Below, one piece after another: positions 8,239-16,544 of a stretch of DNA of 48,447 nt. This stretch comes from an uncultured Bacteroidota bacterium (GTDB taxonomy: Bacteria > Bacteroidota > Bacteroidia > Chitinophagales > Saprospiraceae). Positions within the stretch are counted from its first letter, which is position 1. Each line of letters begins with the position of its first letter. A model generated the notes under the pieces. The model saw only the letters and a program-made list of their open reading frames with translations, was not told where the DNA came from and ran no database searches. The stretch is from contig CALMWS010000229.1 of NCBI GenBank assembly GCA_937870795.1, forward strand, positions 1 to 48,447, in the 5' to 3' direction. Position numbers and translations under genes: made by a program.

Positions 8239-9462
8239 TTAGCGAAGCCAGGACTCGGGATTGAGTTTGGTTTTGTCTTTCCAGAGTTCGAAGTGGAGTT
8301 CGGCGTCGCCATTTTCGTCGGTGGAGATTTTGCCGATGGCTTGCTGGCCGCTGAGTTTACTACCTTGTTTTACATAGACTTCGCTGAGGTTGGAGTAAAC
8401 GGAGTAGTAGTTGCCGTGGCGTACGATGACCATGTGGTTGTAACCGGGCACTTTGGTGACACCTACTACCTCACCATTGAAGACACATTTAACGTCTTTG
8501 CTGCCTTTGCCGGTGATATCGATACCATTGTTTTCGATGGTAACTCCTTTGATGGTAGGGTGGGGCTGTACTCCAAAGCCGGAGGAAATGAAGCCGGAAG
8601 ATATAGGCCAGGGCAGTTTGTTTTTATTTTGACTAAACTCGGCTGCCAGTTTGATGGATGCGTCGTCGAGTTTGTTTTCTTTTTTTTCTGTTTTACCTGA
8701 ACCGGAAGCTGTAGAAGAGCTGGCCGATGCTTTTTCGCGGGCGAGACGGAGTTGCTCATTGATTACCCGTTCGATGGCGGCATTGAGTTTTTCGCGTTCA
8801 CTTTTCTTCTTTTCCAAGTCCTTTTTGAGGGTTGACTCTTTGGAAGAAATTTCTTTGAGCATTTTGTCTTTAGCCTCTTTTTCCTTTTCAAGGGTGGTGG
8901 CTTGCTGTTTTTCCTGTTCGAGCAACTTTCCTTTTTCTTCCTTTATTTTGGTGATTTCAACGGTGTTTTTTTCGATTTCTTCTCTGAGCTTGTTGATTTC
9001 TGTCTGTTTTTTTGCGTTAAAAGCCTCAAATTGGGACATATAACGCCATCTGAGTAAAAATGTATTGAGATTGGCAGATGAGAGCAGGTACGACCATTTG
9101 TTGTTGCTAAGTTGACGCAAATAAGTGTAGCGTTGCATTTGAAGGTACTGATCGTTGAGTCGGGTCAGATTTTTACTAAGGGAGTCAATCTTTTGGTTGT
9201 TGTCGATGATTTTTTGGTCGGATGCAGAAATTTCTCCGGAAATGGTGGAGATCAGTTTTTTACGATTATCGACCTGAACACTGATGGCTTTGAGATCTTT
9301 GAGTGTTGTTTGTTTGGTTTTGGTGGTAGACTCGAGGTATTTTTTGGTCTTTTCGATGTCCTGGATGAGTTTCTTGCGCTCTTTTTCCAATTGTTCTTTG
9401 GACTGAGCATGGCAAATTGCAGGCACAATCAAAAGTAGAACAAGACCTAATACATATCTCAT
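8239..9462 (-). CDS. EnvC-like murein hydrolase activator (coiled coil + degenerate LytM/M23 domain)
   Basis: Exported protein, 407 aa, with a signal peptide ending near CHAQ. A long coiled coil rich in K and E runs from about residue 20 to 250, and a LytM domain from about 285 to 407 (PWPISSGFISSGFG ... ELHFELW). The zinc site of M23 peptidases appears lost: the HxxxD position reads NNGID, and the usual HxH before FE reads ELH. That matches EnvC/NlpD activators, which switch on amidases rather than cutting peptidoglycan. Its ATG overlaps the DUF4292 gene stop by ATGA, so the three genes form a coupled operon. Likely role: septal wall splitting in the periplasm. Confidence 0.88.
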   Translation of the reverse strand: MRYVLGLVLLLIVPAICHAQSKEQLEKERKKLIQDIEKTKKYLESTTKTKQTTLKDLKAISVQVDNRKKLISTISGEISASDQKIIDNNQKIDSLSKNLTRLNDQYLQMQRYTYLRQLSNNKWSYLLSSANLNTFLLRWRYMSQFEAFNAKKQTEINKLREEIEKNTVEITKIKEEKGKLLEQEKQQATTLEKEKEAKDKMLKEISSKESTLKKDLEKKKSEREKLNAAIERVINEQLRLAREKASASSSTASGSGKTEKKENKLDDASIKLAAEFSQNKNKLPWPISSGFISSGFGVQPHPTIKGVTIENNGIDITGKGSKDVKCVFNGEVVGVTKVPGYNHMVIVRHGNYYSVYSNLSEVYVKQGSKLSGQQAIGKISTDENGDAELHFELWKDKTKLNPESWLR

Positions 9463-10241
9463 ATTCGCAATCTATCGTAATGCGAAGGTATGCTAAAATT
9501 GGTAGTTTTGGGAACGTTGATCTCGATCTCTTCAATTTTGATGTCGAGTACACTCACTTCGTGGGCTGATTCGTGAAAGGTATATTTTCGATTGTAGGGC
9601 AAGCTGGGCAGGTTTTTGGTTTTTTTGTAATTGCCCAGAACTACTTCGATTTTCCTGCCCTTTGGGTCAGTGATGTCAACGGTGTTGAGTTCCATGGTCC
9701 AGGCGTCAAAGCCATATAAAATGCTGAGTTCCGCCATTTGGGAAGAAAGCAGGCATTTGTCACCGCTTTGCACAAAGTAGGTACTATCAGTTTTTTGTGG
9801 TAAAAACATATTCCCAGCCAGCAAATGCTGTACATCTTCGAAGTTGAGGTCGATGCCAAAAGTACGGATCAGTGACCGGTTGGCTTCAGCGTGATAGTAT
9901 TTTTCAATGCGATTCACAAGGTAAAAAGAATCTTTATTGATGATAGAACGGAAGCCTTCGATCGAAAATTTTTTGCCCGTCATCCATACGAGGCTGTCTT
10001 TTCTAATGCGCAATTGAAGGGCTCCACTTCCTGACAAAGCGGTGCTTTCAAAATGGGCGTCGGCTTTGGCGGTAAACCAGGTGAAATCGATGTTGTGCTT
10101 CATCAAAGCCTGCATAACTTCTTCTTTGGTCCTTTGTGGAGCCGTACCTTTTTTCAGGCCTGCGGTCGACTTACATCCTGTCAATGTAAGAATCCCAAAA
10201 CCAATAAGAACCATTATATTTTTCAGCGAAATGAATTTCAT
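9459..10241 (-). CDS. DUF4292 family lipoprotein
   Basis: A 260-aa lipoprotein with MKFISLKNIMVLIGFGILTLTGC as signal peptide and lipobox (LTGC). The remainder is mostly beta (FTAKADAHFES..GSGALQLRIRKDSLVWMTG ... SIEGFRSIINKDSFYLVNR), the pattern of DUF4292, which looks related to LolA/LolB-like lipid-binding folds. The start at 10241 is favoured over the ORF start 15 bases earlier because it makes an ATGA overlap with the upstream TPR gene, mirroring the overlap downstream. Molecular role unproven; the neighbours suggest outer-membrane or cell-wall assembly. Confidence 0.87.
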   Translation of the reverse strand: MKFISLKNIMVLIGFGILTLTGCKSTAGLKKGTAPQRTKEEVMQALMKHNIDFTWFTAKADAHFESTALSGSGALQLRIRKDSLVWMTGKKFSIEGFRSIINKDSFYLVNRIEKYYHAEANRSLIRTFGIDLNFEDVQHLLAGNMFLPQKTDSTYFVQSGDKCLLSSQMAELSILYGFDAWTMELNTVDITDPKGRKIEVVLGNYKKTKNLPSLPYNRKYTFHESAHEVSVLDIKIEEIEINVPKTTNFSIPSHYDRLRI

Positions 10242-11782
10242 TTGAGCGGCTGCCATTTTTGGGTCAAAGACTTATTGAGGTTGCCCAACTCTTTGGATTT
10301 TTGGAACATCAAAGCTGCATTGGCATTATCCCCTTGTGCTGTGTAATAGTCGCCTGCAACTTCAAATGCAAAAGCATATTTTTCTTTGCTGATGGCCATC
10401 GCCTTGTCAAGTGACATCTTGGCGGCAGCGAAGTCTTTTTTGCCAACAAGGGCAAGTGCCAGTGCGGTATTTAGTCTGGCGGTATGGGCTTCATTGCCAC
10501 CTGCTACGATCAACCCTTCAGAAGCGATTGAGGCTGCAGTGGAAAAGTCATTTTTCCAGGAAGAAGCAACGCTGTTGTAAAAATAAGGGGATGCCTGGTT
10601 GGGAAAAAAGTCGATGGCATCATTGCTTAGCTTTGCCAATTTGCCCGTTTCAGCTGTTTCAAAGTAGGCATACATGAGTTGATCCCAGACAGAAAAAACC
10701 TTTTTATTTTTTTGAAGGGTCTGTTCATAACGCTGAATTGCACCTTCCATATTGCCGGTGTGGAAAAGAACGTCACCATAAAGGCTATAAGCTTTGGCAT
10801 CATCCGGATGGGTGAGGACCAGTTTGTTGCCTATTTCGAGCAAGGCTGTCTTTACTTCCTGGTTTCCTCCTGCTGCCAGGCTTTGGATGTAAGGTATCAG
10901 TTCGCCTATTTTTTTATCAATATCTACAGATGGGTTGGTTATCACGGGCATGAGGGCCATGAGGTAGGCGTTGGGTTTTTCCTTGTCTTCACCCACGCTG
11001 AGCACGGCCAGATTGGCATCGGTATCTTCGGCATCAAGCTCCAGCACTTCTCTGTACAGTGCCAATGCCTTGTCTTTTTGATTTTGATTAGCAAGATATG
11101 CCGCTTTGGTCTTGAGGTAGGATTTTTGGCCAGGATACTTTTGGATAAGTGCATCGATCTGTGCTACTGCCAGCTCTGGTTTTCCCATTTTGGCGTACAA
11201 TTCGAACCGACTTTGAAAAATTTCAGGGTCGCCACCCAGGTTTTTCTCCATCAAGTCATATACGCCAATGGCTTCGGCCTCTTTTTTTTGTAAGAGGAGA
11301 TTGTCTACCCAAAGTTGATAATATTCTCTGTCGTAGGGTCTCTCGGTGGTAAGTTTTTTATAGATCAGGGCAGCCTGATCGTGTCTGCCGGTATCTGAGA
11401 GGAAAGAAGCTAAAAATGCCGACATCCATGGGTTGGCGGGAGCCTTTTCTGCTGCATGGCGGGCATATTTTTCTGCGAGGAGCAGGTCATTTTTGCCGTA
11501 ATAAATCTTTGCCAATTCATAGGCAACTGCAGCATTCTCACGGTCGGCCCGGTACATTTCCTCATAAATGGTAATGGCTTTATCGGTGCGACCTATGAGT
11601 TGTTCGCGTTGGGCGTTGAGAAATTTTTCTTCGTTGTCTACCACTACCTGATCGGTGAGACGCTCCTGTGCGTGGACTGGTACATTGGCAGACAAACAAG
11701 CTAAGAGGAAAAAAAAGCAATAATTCTTCAAACTGATGATTTTGACACTGTAAGAACGTAAAAATGAGTGAAAAAGATTCAT
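10238..11782 (-). CDS. Tetratricopeptide repeat protein (exported)
   Basis: First gene of the TPR-DUF4292-envC operon, 514 aa. The N-terminal hydrophobic stretch CFFFLLACLSANVPVHAQ is a signal sequence preceded by a long basic n-region. The rest is TPR units (AVAYELAKIYYGKNDLLLAEKYARHA; DAKAYSLYGDVLFHTGNMEGAIQRYEQ; ADYYTAQGDNANAALMFQKSKEL-like). It probably scaffolds protein-protein contacts in the periplasm. No catalytic motif seen. ATG at 11782 is the only good start, although a TTG 17 codons in would give a shorter n-region. No clear TAnnTTTG box was found upstream. Confidence 0.88.
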   Translation of the reverse strand: MNLFHSFLRSYSVKIISLKNYCFFFLLACLSANVPVHAQERLTDQVVVDNEEKFLNAQREQLIGRTDKAITIYEEMYRADRENAAVAYELAKIYYGKNDLLLAEKYARHAAEKAPANPWMSAFLASFLSDTGRHDQAALIYKKLTTERPYDREYYQLWVDNLLLQKKEAEAIGVYDLMEKNLGGDPEIFQSRFELYAKMGKPELAVAQIDALIQKYPGQKSYLKTKAAYLANQNQKDKALALYREVLELDAEDTDANLAVLSVGEDKEKPNAYLMALMPVITNPSVDIDKKIGELIPYIQSLAAGGNQEVKTALLEIGNKLVLTHPDDAKAYSLYGDVLFHTGNMEGAIQRYEQTLQKNKKVFSVWDQLMYAYFETAETGKLAKLSNDAIDFFPNQASPYFYNSVASSWKNDFSTAASIASEGLIVAGGNEAHTARLNTALALALVGKKDFAAAKMSLDKAMAISKEKYAFAFEVAGDYYTAQGDNANAALMFQKSKELGNLNKSLTQKWQPLK

Positions 11783-12171
11783 TTTTTGGAAAGAAAAGTG
11801 GTGTTGGATGTATCGATTTTTAATTTATTAATGTACCGATATTTGAAACTGTGACCCAAATCGTTGAACCGTTGCGTAATTTGTCATTTACTATGTGGGG
11901 TTATTCATATTTGATGTAACTTACATTTAGGCCATTAGATCGGCCATAATTACCTATTTAAGCCCAATTGCGGAAAAGTCCAATGCTGTAGAAATAGTGC
12001 GGTTCCAATAATGACCCCATGCCCCTATATCTTTTAGTTTGCTACTGGAACCATTTCGATTTCCTGCAATATATAGTTTTTAATCCTCGAAGCGGGGTGA
12101 TTAAAAAAATGATTTATTCTTATTTTCATACACCTGCTTCTTGTATTTTGCATCTAAGTTATAAAAACAAG
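11783..12171. other. Intergenic region between divergent genes
   Basis: AT-rich 389 bp. It contains a short relic of the degenerate 8-bp repeat seen at 24.5 kb (TTAATGTACCGAT, around 11827-11839) and a perfect palindrome ATGTAA-C-TTACAT at 11914-11926. No RNA gene or convincing promoter was recognised. An ATG-started extension of the downstream ORF reaches back to 12019 but looks non-coding. Confidence 0.5.
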
Positions 12172-12750
12172 TTGTCGAACAAACCTGGAGCATATTTATC
12201 AACGATAATTTTGACTATTGCTGCCTTGATTTCATGCCATCGTAGTGATGTAAAAATGAAAAGTGCCAAGATTTATGGCTGTCCTTATGATAGTTCAAGA
12301 ATGGTTGTTTTTGATGTCTCAAGAGAAAAAACTTTTAATGAACTCTATTGCAAGGTTGAACAGACAGTATGCAATGATAGTTTACCTGCCCTGTCGTTGC
12401 TCAATGGTGGGCATAGACCAACAATAATAAGCCTTGTCAATCTATGCCGGGAAAATTATGGCTGTATATTGATAAAAAGGCGAAATGAATTCAAAATTGT
12501 AGATGATTCGCTAGAATTTGAAAAAAAATATCCAATGGATAGTTTGGAGGTATTGATGAAAAGACATTATGGAAACGGAGGAAAGTCTCCTTATCACGCC
12601 GAAGATGCAGCTTCAGTTATTCTGACCATAGAATATAAAAAAAGGGCTGTAATACATCTGAATGATCTTTTAAAAAGAGTATTAGCTGCCTGGGAAAAAA
12701 TGGAGGGAAGTGAATGTTTGAATTTGTGCCTCGAATCCAGCGACCACTAA
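12172..12750 (+). CDS. Hypothetical lipoprotein
   Basis: No family recognised. Starting at TTG 12172 the protein (192 aa) has a compact lipoprotein signal: SNKPG, then STIILTIAALISC with lipobox LISC. The ATG at 12109 would add 21 residues and make an implausibly long n-region, and the one at 12019 adds 51. The mature part has several cysteines (CPYD, YCKVEQTVC, NLC, GC, CLNLC) and a Lys/Glu-rich body, consistent with a disulfide-containing periplasmic protein. It is isolated, with no operon partner. Start choice is uncertain; the reading frame itself looks genuine. Confidence 0.6.
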   Translation: MSNKPGAYLSTIILTIAALISCHRSDVKMKSAKIYGCPYDSSRMVVFDVSREKTFNELYCKVEQTVCNDSLPALSLLNGGHRPTIISLVNLCRENYGCILIKRRNEFKIVDDSLEFEKKYPMDSLEVLMKRHYGNGGKSPYHAEDAASVILTIEYKKRAVIHLNDLLKRVLAAWEKMEGSECLNLCLESSDH

Positions 12751-12892
12751 TAAAGTCTCATATATTTTCACTTAAGAGGTGGATAAATATTTTATAACAG
12801 GCAAGCGACGTCTGTGATCTGAATTTAGAAATTAACCTTCCTGGAAATTTATTACTAATTTAGTTGCCAATTCAGTATTAATTTTTTTACAT

Positions 12893-13315
12893 ATGGCTAT
12901 TTTAGATCAAATTGAAAATTACATTCAATCGCAAACAGAAGCGAAACAAAGAGATATGTCTGCCTTACACAACATCATTTGCGGAATAGCACCAAAGGCA
13001 AAGTTGTGGTTTTTGGACGGCAAAGACGAAAATGGAAAAGTAGTTTCCAATCCAAACATAGGATATGGATTACTAGATCTTAAATATGCTGACGGAAGCA
13101 GCAGGCCCTTTTACCAGGTGGGCATCAGTGCCAACAGTACCGGTATTTCTGTTTATATAATGGGGCTGAAAGACAAAAATTATCTCAAGGATACATATGG
13201 TCCAACTTTGGGCAAGGCTACGATCACCGGTTATTGTATCAAATTTAAAAAATTGGCAGATATCCATTTGTCGGTACTTACGGAAGCCATTCGATATGGC
13301 TTAATGGCGAGATAG
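12893..13315 (+). CDS. DUF1801 domain-containing protein
   Basis: Small cytosolic protein, 140 aa, of the YdhG/DUF1801-like group: ALHNIICGIAPKAKLWFLDGKDENGKVVSNPNIGYGL, then a conserved YMGLKDK-like strand and IKFKKLADIHLSVLTEAIRYG at the C-terminus. The biochemical role of the family is unknown; it resembles frataxin/SufE-size alpha-beta proteins in layout only. ATG at 12893. A second DUF1801 protein is encoded at 32504. Confidence 0.8.
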   Translation: MAILDQIENYIQSQTEAKQRDMSALHNIICGIAPKAKLWFLDGKDENGKVVSNPNIGYGLLDLKYADGSSRPFYQVGISANSTGISVYIMGLKDKNYLKDTYGPTLGKATITGYCIKFKKLADIHLSVLTEAIRYGLMAR

Positions 13316-13373
13316 GTTCTCAATACTCTGGCATTTATTCTAGTTATTTGATAAAAAAGAAGGTTTATTTTAC

Positions 13374-13397
13374 GTATGTTTATCGTTTAAAACATAC
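13374..13397. promoter_or_regulatory. Perfect inverted repeat directly before the DUF4261 gene
   Basis: GTATGTTT and AAACATAC form exact 8-bp arms around an 8-nt spacer, ending 3 bp before the ATG at 13401. It overlaps a near-match to the -7 element (TATGTTTA). It could be an operator, or an mRNA hairpin hiding the start codon. Confidence 0.6.
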
Positions 13398-13400
13398 ACT

Positions 13401-14195
13401 ATGGGATTATTTGATTTTTTTAAAAAGAAAGAAACGGAACAGGAAAATAAGTCGGAGTCAATATTTTTGGCCATGCCTTTATTCAGAGGAGGGGCGGGGT
13501 TTAATCCCAGTGCGGTAGCTGAGGATTTGAGAAATCATTGGGGCTTGAATGTTACTACTACAGAAGGTGGTGACAACAATACGGAAGTGTTTACCATAGA
13601 TGGTGCAATGGTGGGTTTGACCCATATACCGATGCCTATTCCGGGGGATGAGTTAAGTGAATGTGCTAAACTTGCCTATAACTGGGATACGGCAATGGAA
13701 GATTTGAAAGATTATACCAGTCATGGTGTTGTTTTTGTAAAGGCGAAAAATGCAACTGCGCTGGAGCAAGCCATTTTACTTTCAAAGACCCTGGCTTCCA
13801 TTCTAAGAACGTCAGAAGCTGTTGGCATTTACCAGGGAAGTCAGTCTTTGCTGATATCCAAAGATCAATATTTGTCTGGAGCCGAAGAATTGAAAGAAGG
13901 TGGGCTGCCCATTCAATTGTGGGTGTATTTGGGTTTGAGAAAATCCGAAGCCGGCAATTCAATATACACTTATGGCTTAGCCAATTTTGGTAAGAAGGAG
14001 ATGGAAGTGGTCAAATCTGCTTTGAGCCTGGAAGAATTGTACAGTTTCATCACCAACATTTGCTCTTATGTCATTGGGCACGATGTCACTTTCAAACATG
14101 GCGAAACGCTGGGTTATACCGAGGACCAGAAAGTAAAAATCACCGTTTCCAAAGGTCATTTTTTGGAAGGGCAGACTTTGAAGTTGGAGATGTAA
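13401..14195 (+). CDS. DUF4261 domain-containing protein
   Basis: Cytosolic protein, 264 aa. After a charged N-terminus (MGLFDFFKKKE) it shows the DUF4261 pattern: IFLAMPLFRGGAGFN, a short strand pair leading to DGAMVGLTHIPMPIPGDEL, then W..A...LKDYTSHGVVFV, and a final QLWVYLGLRK and GLANFGKKEMEV. Function unknown; such genes occur singly in many bacteria, sometimes among polymorphic-toxin immunity clusters, but no toxin is visible here. ATG 13401 sits directly after a palindrome. Confidence 0.8.
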   Translation: MGLFDFFKKKETEQENKSESIFLAMPLFRGGAGFNPSAVAEDLRNHWGLNVTTTEGGDNNTEVFTIDGAMVGLTHIPMPIPGDELSECAKLAYNWDTAMEDLKDYTSHGVVFVKAKNATALEQAILLSKTLASILRTSEAVGIYQGSQSLLISKDQYLSGAEELKEGGLPIQLWVYLGLRKSEAGNSIYTYGLANFGKKEMEVVKSALSLEELYSFITNICSYVIGHDVTFKHGETLGYTEDQKVKITVSKGHFLEGQTLKLEM

Positions 14196-14297
14196 CTATT
14201 GCCTAATTTGAAGCACCCAAAATATTCAAATTTGAATCGATCATACAAAAGAATGGGCGGTTCGTCGATATAACCTTAGGGCTTTCACAATCTTTCA

Positions 14298-14305
14298 TAT
14301 CTTTG
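14298..14305 (+). promoter_or_regulatory. Bacteroidota -7 element (TATCTTTG) for the CPBP gene
   Basis: An exact TAnnTTTG lies 24 bp before ATG 14330, with TTA at the -33 position after 19 nt. It overlaps the TTG that would open the longer reading frame (14303), arguing that 14330 is the real start. Confidence 0.55.
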
Positions 14306-14329
14306 GAAAGAAGCAAAATTGCAATTTCA

Positions 14330-15013
14330 ATGATTCAAATTGTTGCCCTCCTTGCTGTGTCATGGCTAATTATCTGGCTTTTTGAACGAGGAAACCTGTC
14401 TGTATTGGGCCTGATACCCAATCTTCAAAGAGTAAAATATTTTTTGATACTATTCTTAGCTTCTGCCTTAATATCTTCTTCCGCATTTTTATTAAAAATG
14501 TATTTTGCCAGGGAAGTTTATGTAATAGATGATGCACTTACGATCACTGGCTTTCTAAGATCATCCTGGTACCAGGTGCGGACAGTGCTCACAGAAGAGT
14601 TGTTGTGCAGAGGAGTTATTTTGTACATCATGATTAAAAAATGGGGGCATCGCCCTGCCATCTTTGTTTCCTCGTTGTTATTTGCTGTGTTGCATTGGTT
14701 GAACGCGGGTGTTTGGGGCAATATGGTGCAGATGGCTCTTGTCTTTGCATTTACTTTTGCCATGGGTTTGTTGCTGGCTTATGCGTATGCTCGTTCGTTT
14801 TCGATGCTGCTTCCCTTTGCCATCCACCTGGGCTGGAACTGGATGCAGAACTATGTTTTTCCGGATAATCCGATGGGCAGCCATGTTTTTGTGCTGGATG
14901 GGCCTCCTCCTGTTGTTACCATTTCATATCTGGCTTTTTTTACAATGTTGTTGCTGCCAAAGATTGGGGTACTGATTGTAGATTATATGATTGTCAGGAA
15001 ATATTCTGTCTAA
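14330..15013 (+). CDS. CPBP family intramembrane metalloprotease
   Basis: Membrane protein, about 227 aa with six or more hydrophobic helices, of the CAAX-protease/Abi (Rce1-like) family. Motif 1 reads EELLCRG (the EExxxR signature), motif 2 contains the His in SLLFAVLHWLN, and motif 3 the His in PFAIHLGWNW; all three proposed metal-site elements are present. Bacterial members process or modify peptides, including bacteriocin immunity functions, but the substrate here is unknown. The start at ATG 14330 is chosen because the earlier TTG lies within the predicted promoter. Three bases after its stop a new reading frame opens toward the Ntn-hydrolase gene. Confidence 0.88.
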   Translation: MIQIVALLAVSWLIIWLFERGNLSVLGLIPNLQRVKYFLILFLASALISSSAFLLKMYFAREVYVIDDALTITGFLRSSWYQVRTVLTEELLCRGVILYIMIKKWGHRPAIFVSSLLFAVLHWLNAGVWGNMVQMALVFAFTFAMGLLLAYAYARSFSMLLPFAIHLGWNWMQNYVFPDNPMGSHVFVLDGPPPVVTISYLAFFTMLLLPKIGVLIVDYMIVRKYSV

Positions 15014-15090
15014 ATGTGAAAACCTCTAAATTGTTGACAAGGGACAATTTTATGTTCAGCATGAACGTTTTTTTTATCTATATTCCCAAG

Positions 15091-16374
15091 ATGACAAAAA
15101 CCAGCTTATTCTCACTGACTTTATTATTCTTGTTTTGCATAGACAGATCTTCTTGGGCCTGCAGTGGCTACAAAATCACTATTGGGGATAAGACCATATT
15201 GGGTAGCAACGAAGATGCTTGGAGAACAACTCCCCATATCTGGTTTGAAAATGAAGGGCGATTTGGAGCTGCATTTACTGGCTCCCGATTTGATGGCTCA
15301 AATGGTTATGCTCCACAGGCGGGTATGAATGAAGCTGGACTTGCTTTTGAAAGGCTTGCTTCATATCATCCAAAGTTGAAGGTAAAATCAGGCCAACTTT
15401 CTATTAACAATCCCACCCAATACTTAATAGATATTTTGCACAATTGTAAAGATATTGAAGAAGTAAAAAATTATATAAGTAAATATGATTACAGTTATTT
15501 TACTGAAGATGTTTTTTTGTACGTGGACAAAACAGGTAAATACCTTATAGTAGAGCCTTATAAACTGACAATGGGCAATGATGCCAGTTATGTTATCTCT
15601 AATTTCTGTCCTTCAATTACTTCATCACAGCAGGCGCACCAACTGGCTAGATATCACAATGGAGTTTCATTTTTGAGTAATAAAATAGATACAATGTTGG
15701 CATTTTGCACTGCTTTGTCAGATACCATGCATGTGTGCAGGAATAAGATAGGCGACGGCACCCTCCTTACCTCGATATGGGATTTGAAAGAAGGGGGTGT
15801 TAATCTTTATTTTTATCATGATTATACACACACTGTTCACTTTGATCTTCAGCAGGAACTAGCAAAAGGGGACCATATCCTGCCTATACAAAATTTGTTT
15901 CCCACGAACGTGGAGTTTAATAAACTGGGTCAATATAAGACACCAAAAAACTTCTTGCCTCTAGGCATTTTTATAGTGGCGGCAGGTGGTTTGTTTTTCT
16001 TTACAACGGTCTTTTTTGCCTTGCTCCTGATTCGTGAAAAATTTTCACAAAATAATAGTTATTTGCAGTTGGCCATGATTCCTCTTAGCCTCGTTATGAT
16101 GTATTACATGTACCTCTTAAGTGGCAGTATCAATGTTTTTTATTTTTCGGCTCCCTACAAGGATGTAAACAATCTTTGGGTCAGCCTGAGTTCTTATCTT
16201 CCCATTTTGTTGCTTATTTTGATTTTCCCTGCATTTTTGATTACGATTAAGTTGTGGAAAGAAAATGTATGGGGTTTATTTGCCAGGTGTCTTTTTACTT
16301 TAAATAGCGTGGTGTATTCGATGCTTATAGCTTGTTTTTTCTATTGGCATTTTTACGACATATTTACCCAATAA
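15091..16374 (+). CDS. Exported Ntn-hydrolase (C45/choloylglycine hydrolase-like) with C-terminal membrane domain
   Basis: 427 aa from ATG 15091. The signal peptide (TSLFSLTLLFLFCIDRSSWA) is followed at once by CSGYKITIGDKTILGSNEDAW. Cys-1 of the mature protein fits the N-terminal nucleophile of the linear amide C-N hydrolases, and GSNEDAW fits their GRNxDW motif. A further hallmark is GMNEAGLAFERLA. After about residue 295 the protein has four hydrophobic helices (FLPLGIFIVAAGGLFFFTTVFFALLL, then three more), unusual for this family. Likely a periplasmic amidase tethered in the membrane; the substrate is unknown (N-acyl amino acids, lactones or peptides are possibilities). Confidence 0.75.
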   Translation: MTKTSLFSLTLLFLFCIDRSSWACSGYKITIGDKTILGSNEDAWRTTPHIWFENEGRFGAAFTGSRFDGSNGYAPQAGMNEAGLAFERLASYHPKLKVKSGQLSINNPTQYLIDILHNCKDIEEVKNYISKYDYSYFTEDVFLYVDKTGKYLIVEPYKLTMGNDASYVISNFCPSITSSQQAHQLARYHNGVSFLSNKIDTMLAFCTALSDTMHVCRNKIGDGTLLTSIWDLKEGGVNLYFYHDYTHTVHFDLQQELAKGDHILPIQNLFPTNVEFNKLGQYKTPKNFLPLGIFIVAAGGLFFFTTVFFALLLIREKFSQNNSYLQLAMIPLSLVMMYYMYLLSGSINVFYFSAPYKDVNNLWVSLSSYLPILLLILIFPAFLITIKLWKENVWGLFARCLFTLNSVVYSMLIACFFYWHFYDIFTQ

Positions 16375-16544
16375 TTTTATCAATTGTCCCTTTGATCTGA
16401 TTCGCAGTAGGTAAATGTCTTGGCAACATTCAGGAATTATAATAAATAATTTGAAATTTGTTCTATATAGCTGTATTTTAGCTAAATATAATATTTCGAT
16501 AAATCTATAAATCTATAAATAGAATCTATTATACATAAAGGCAC

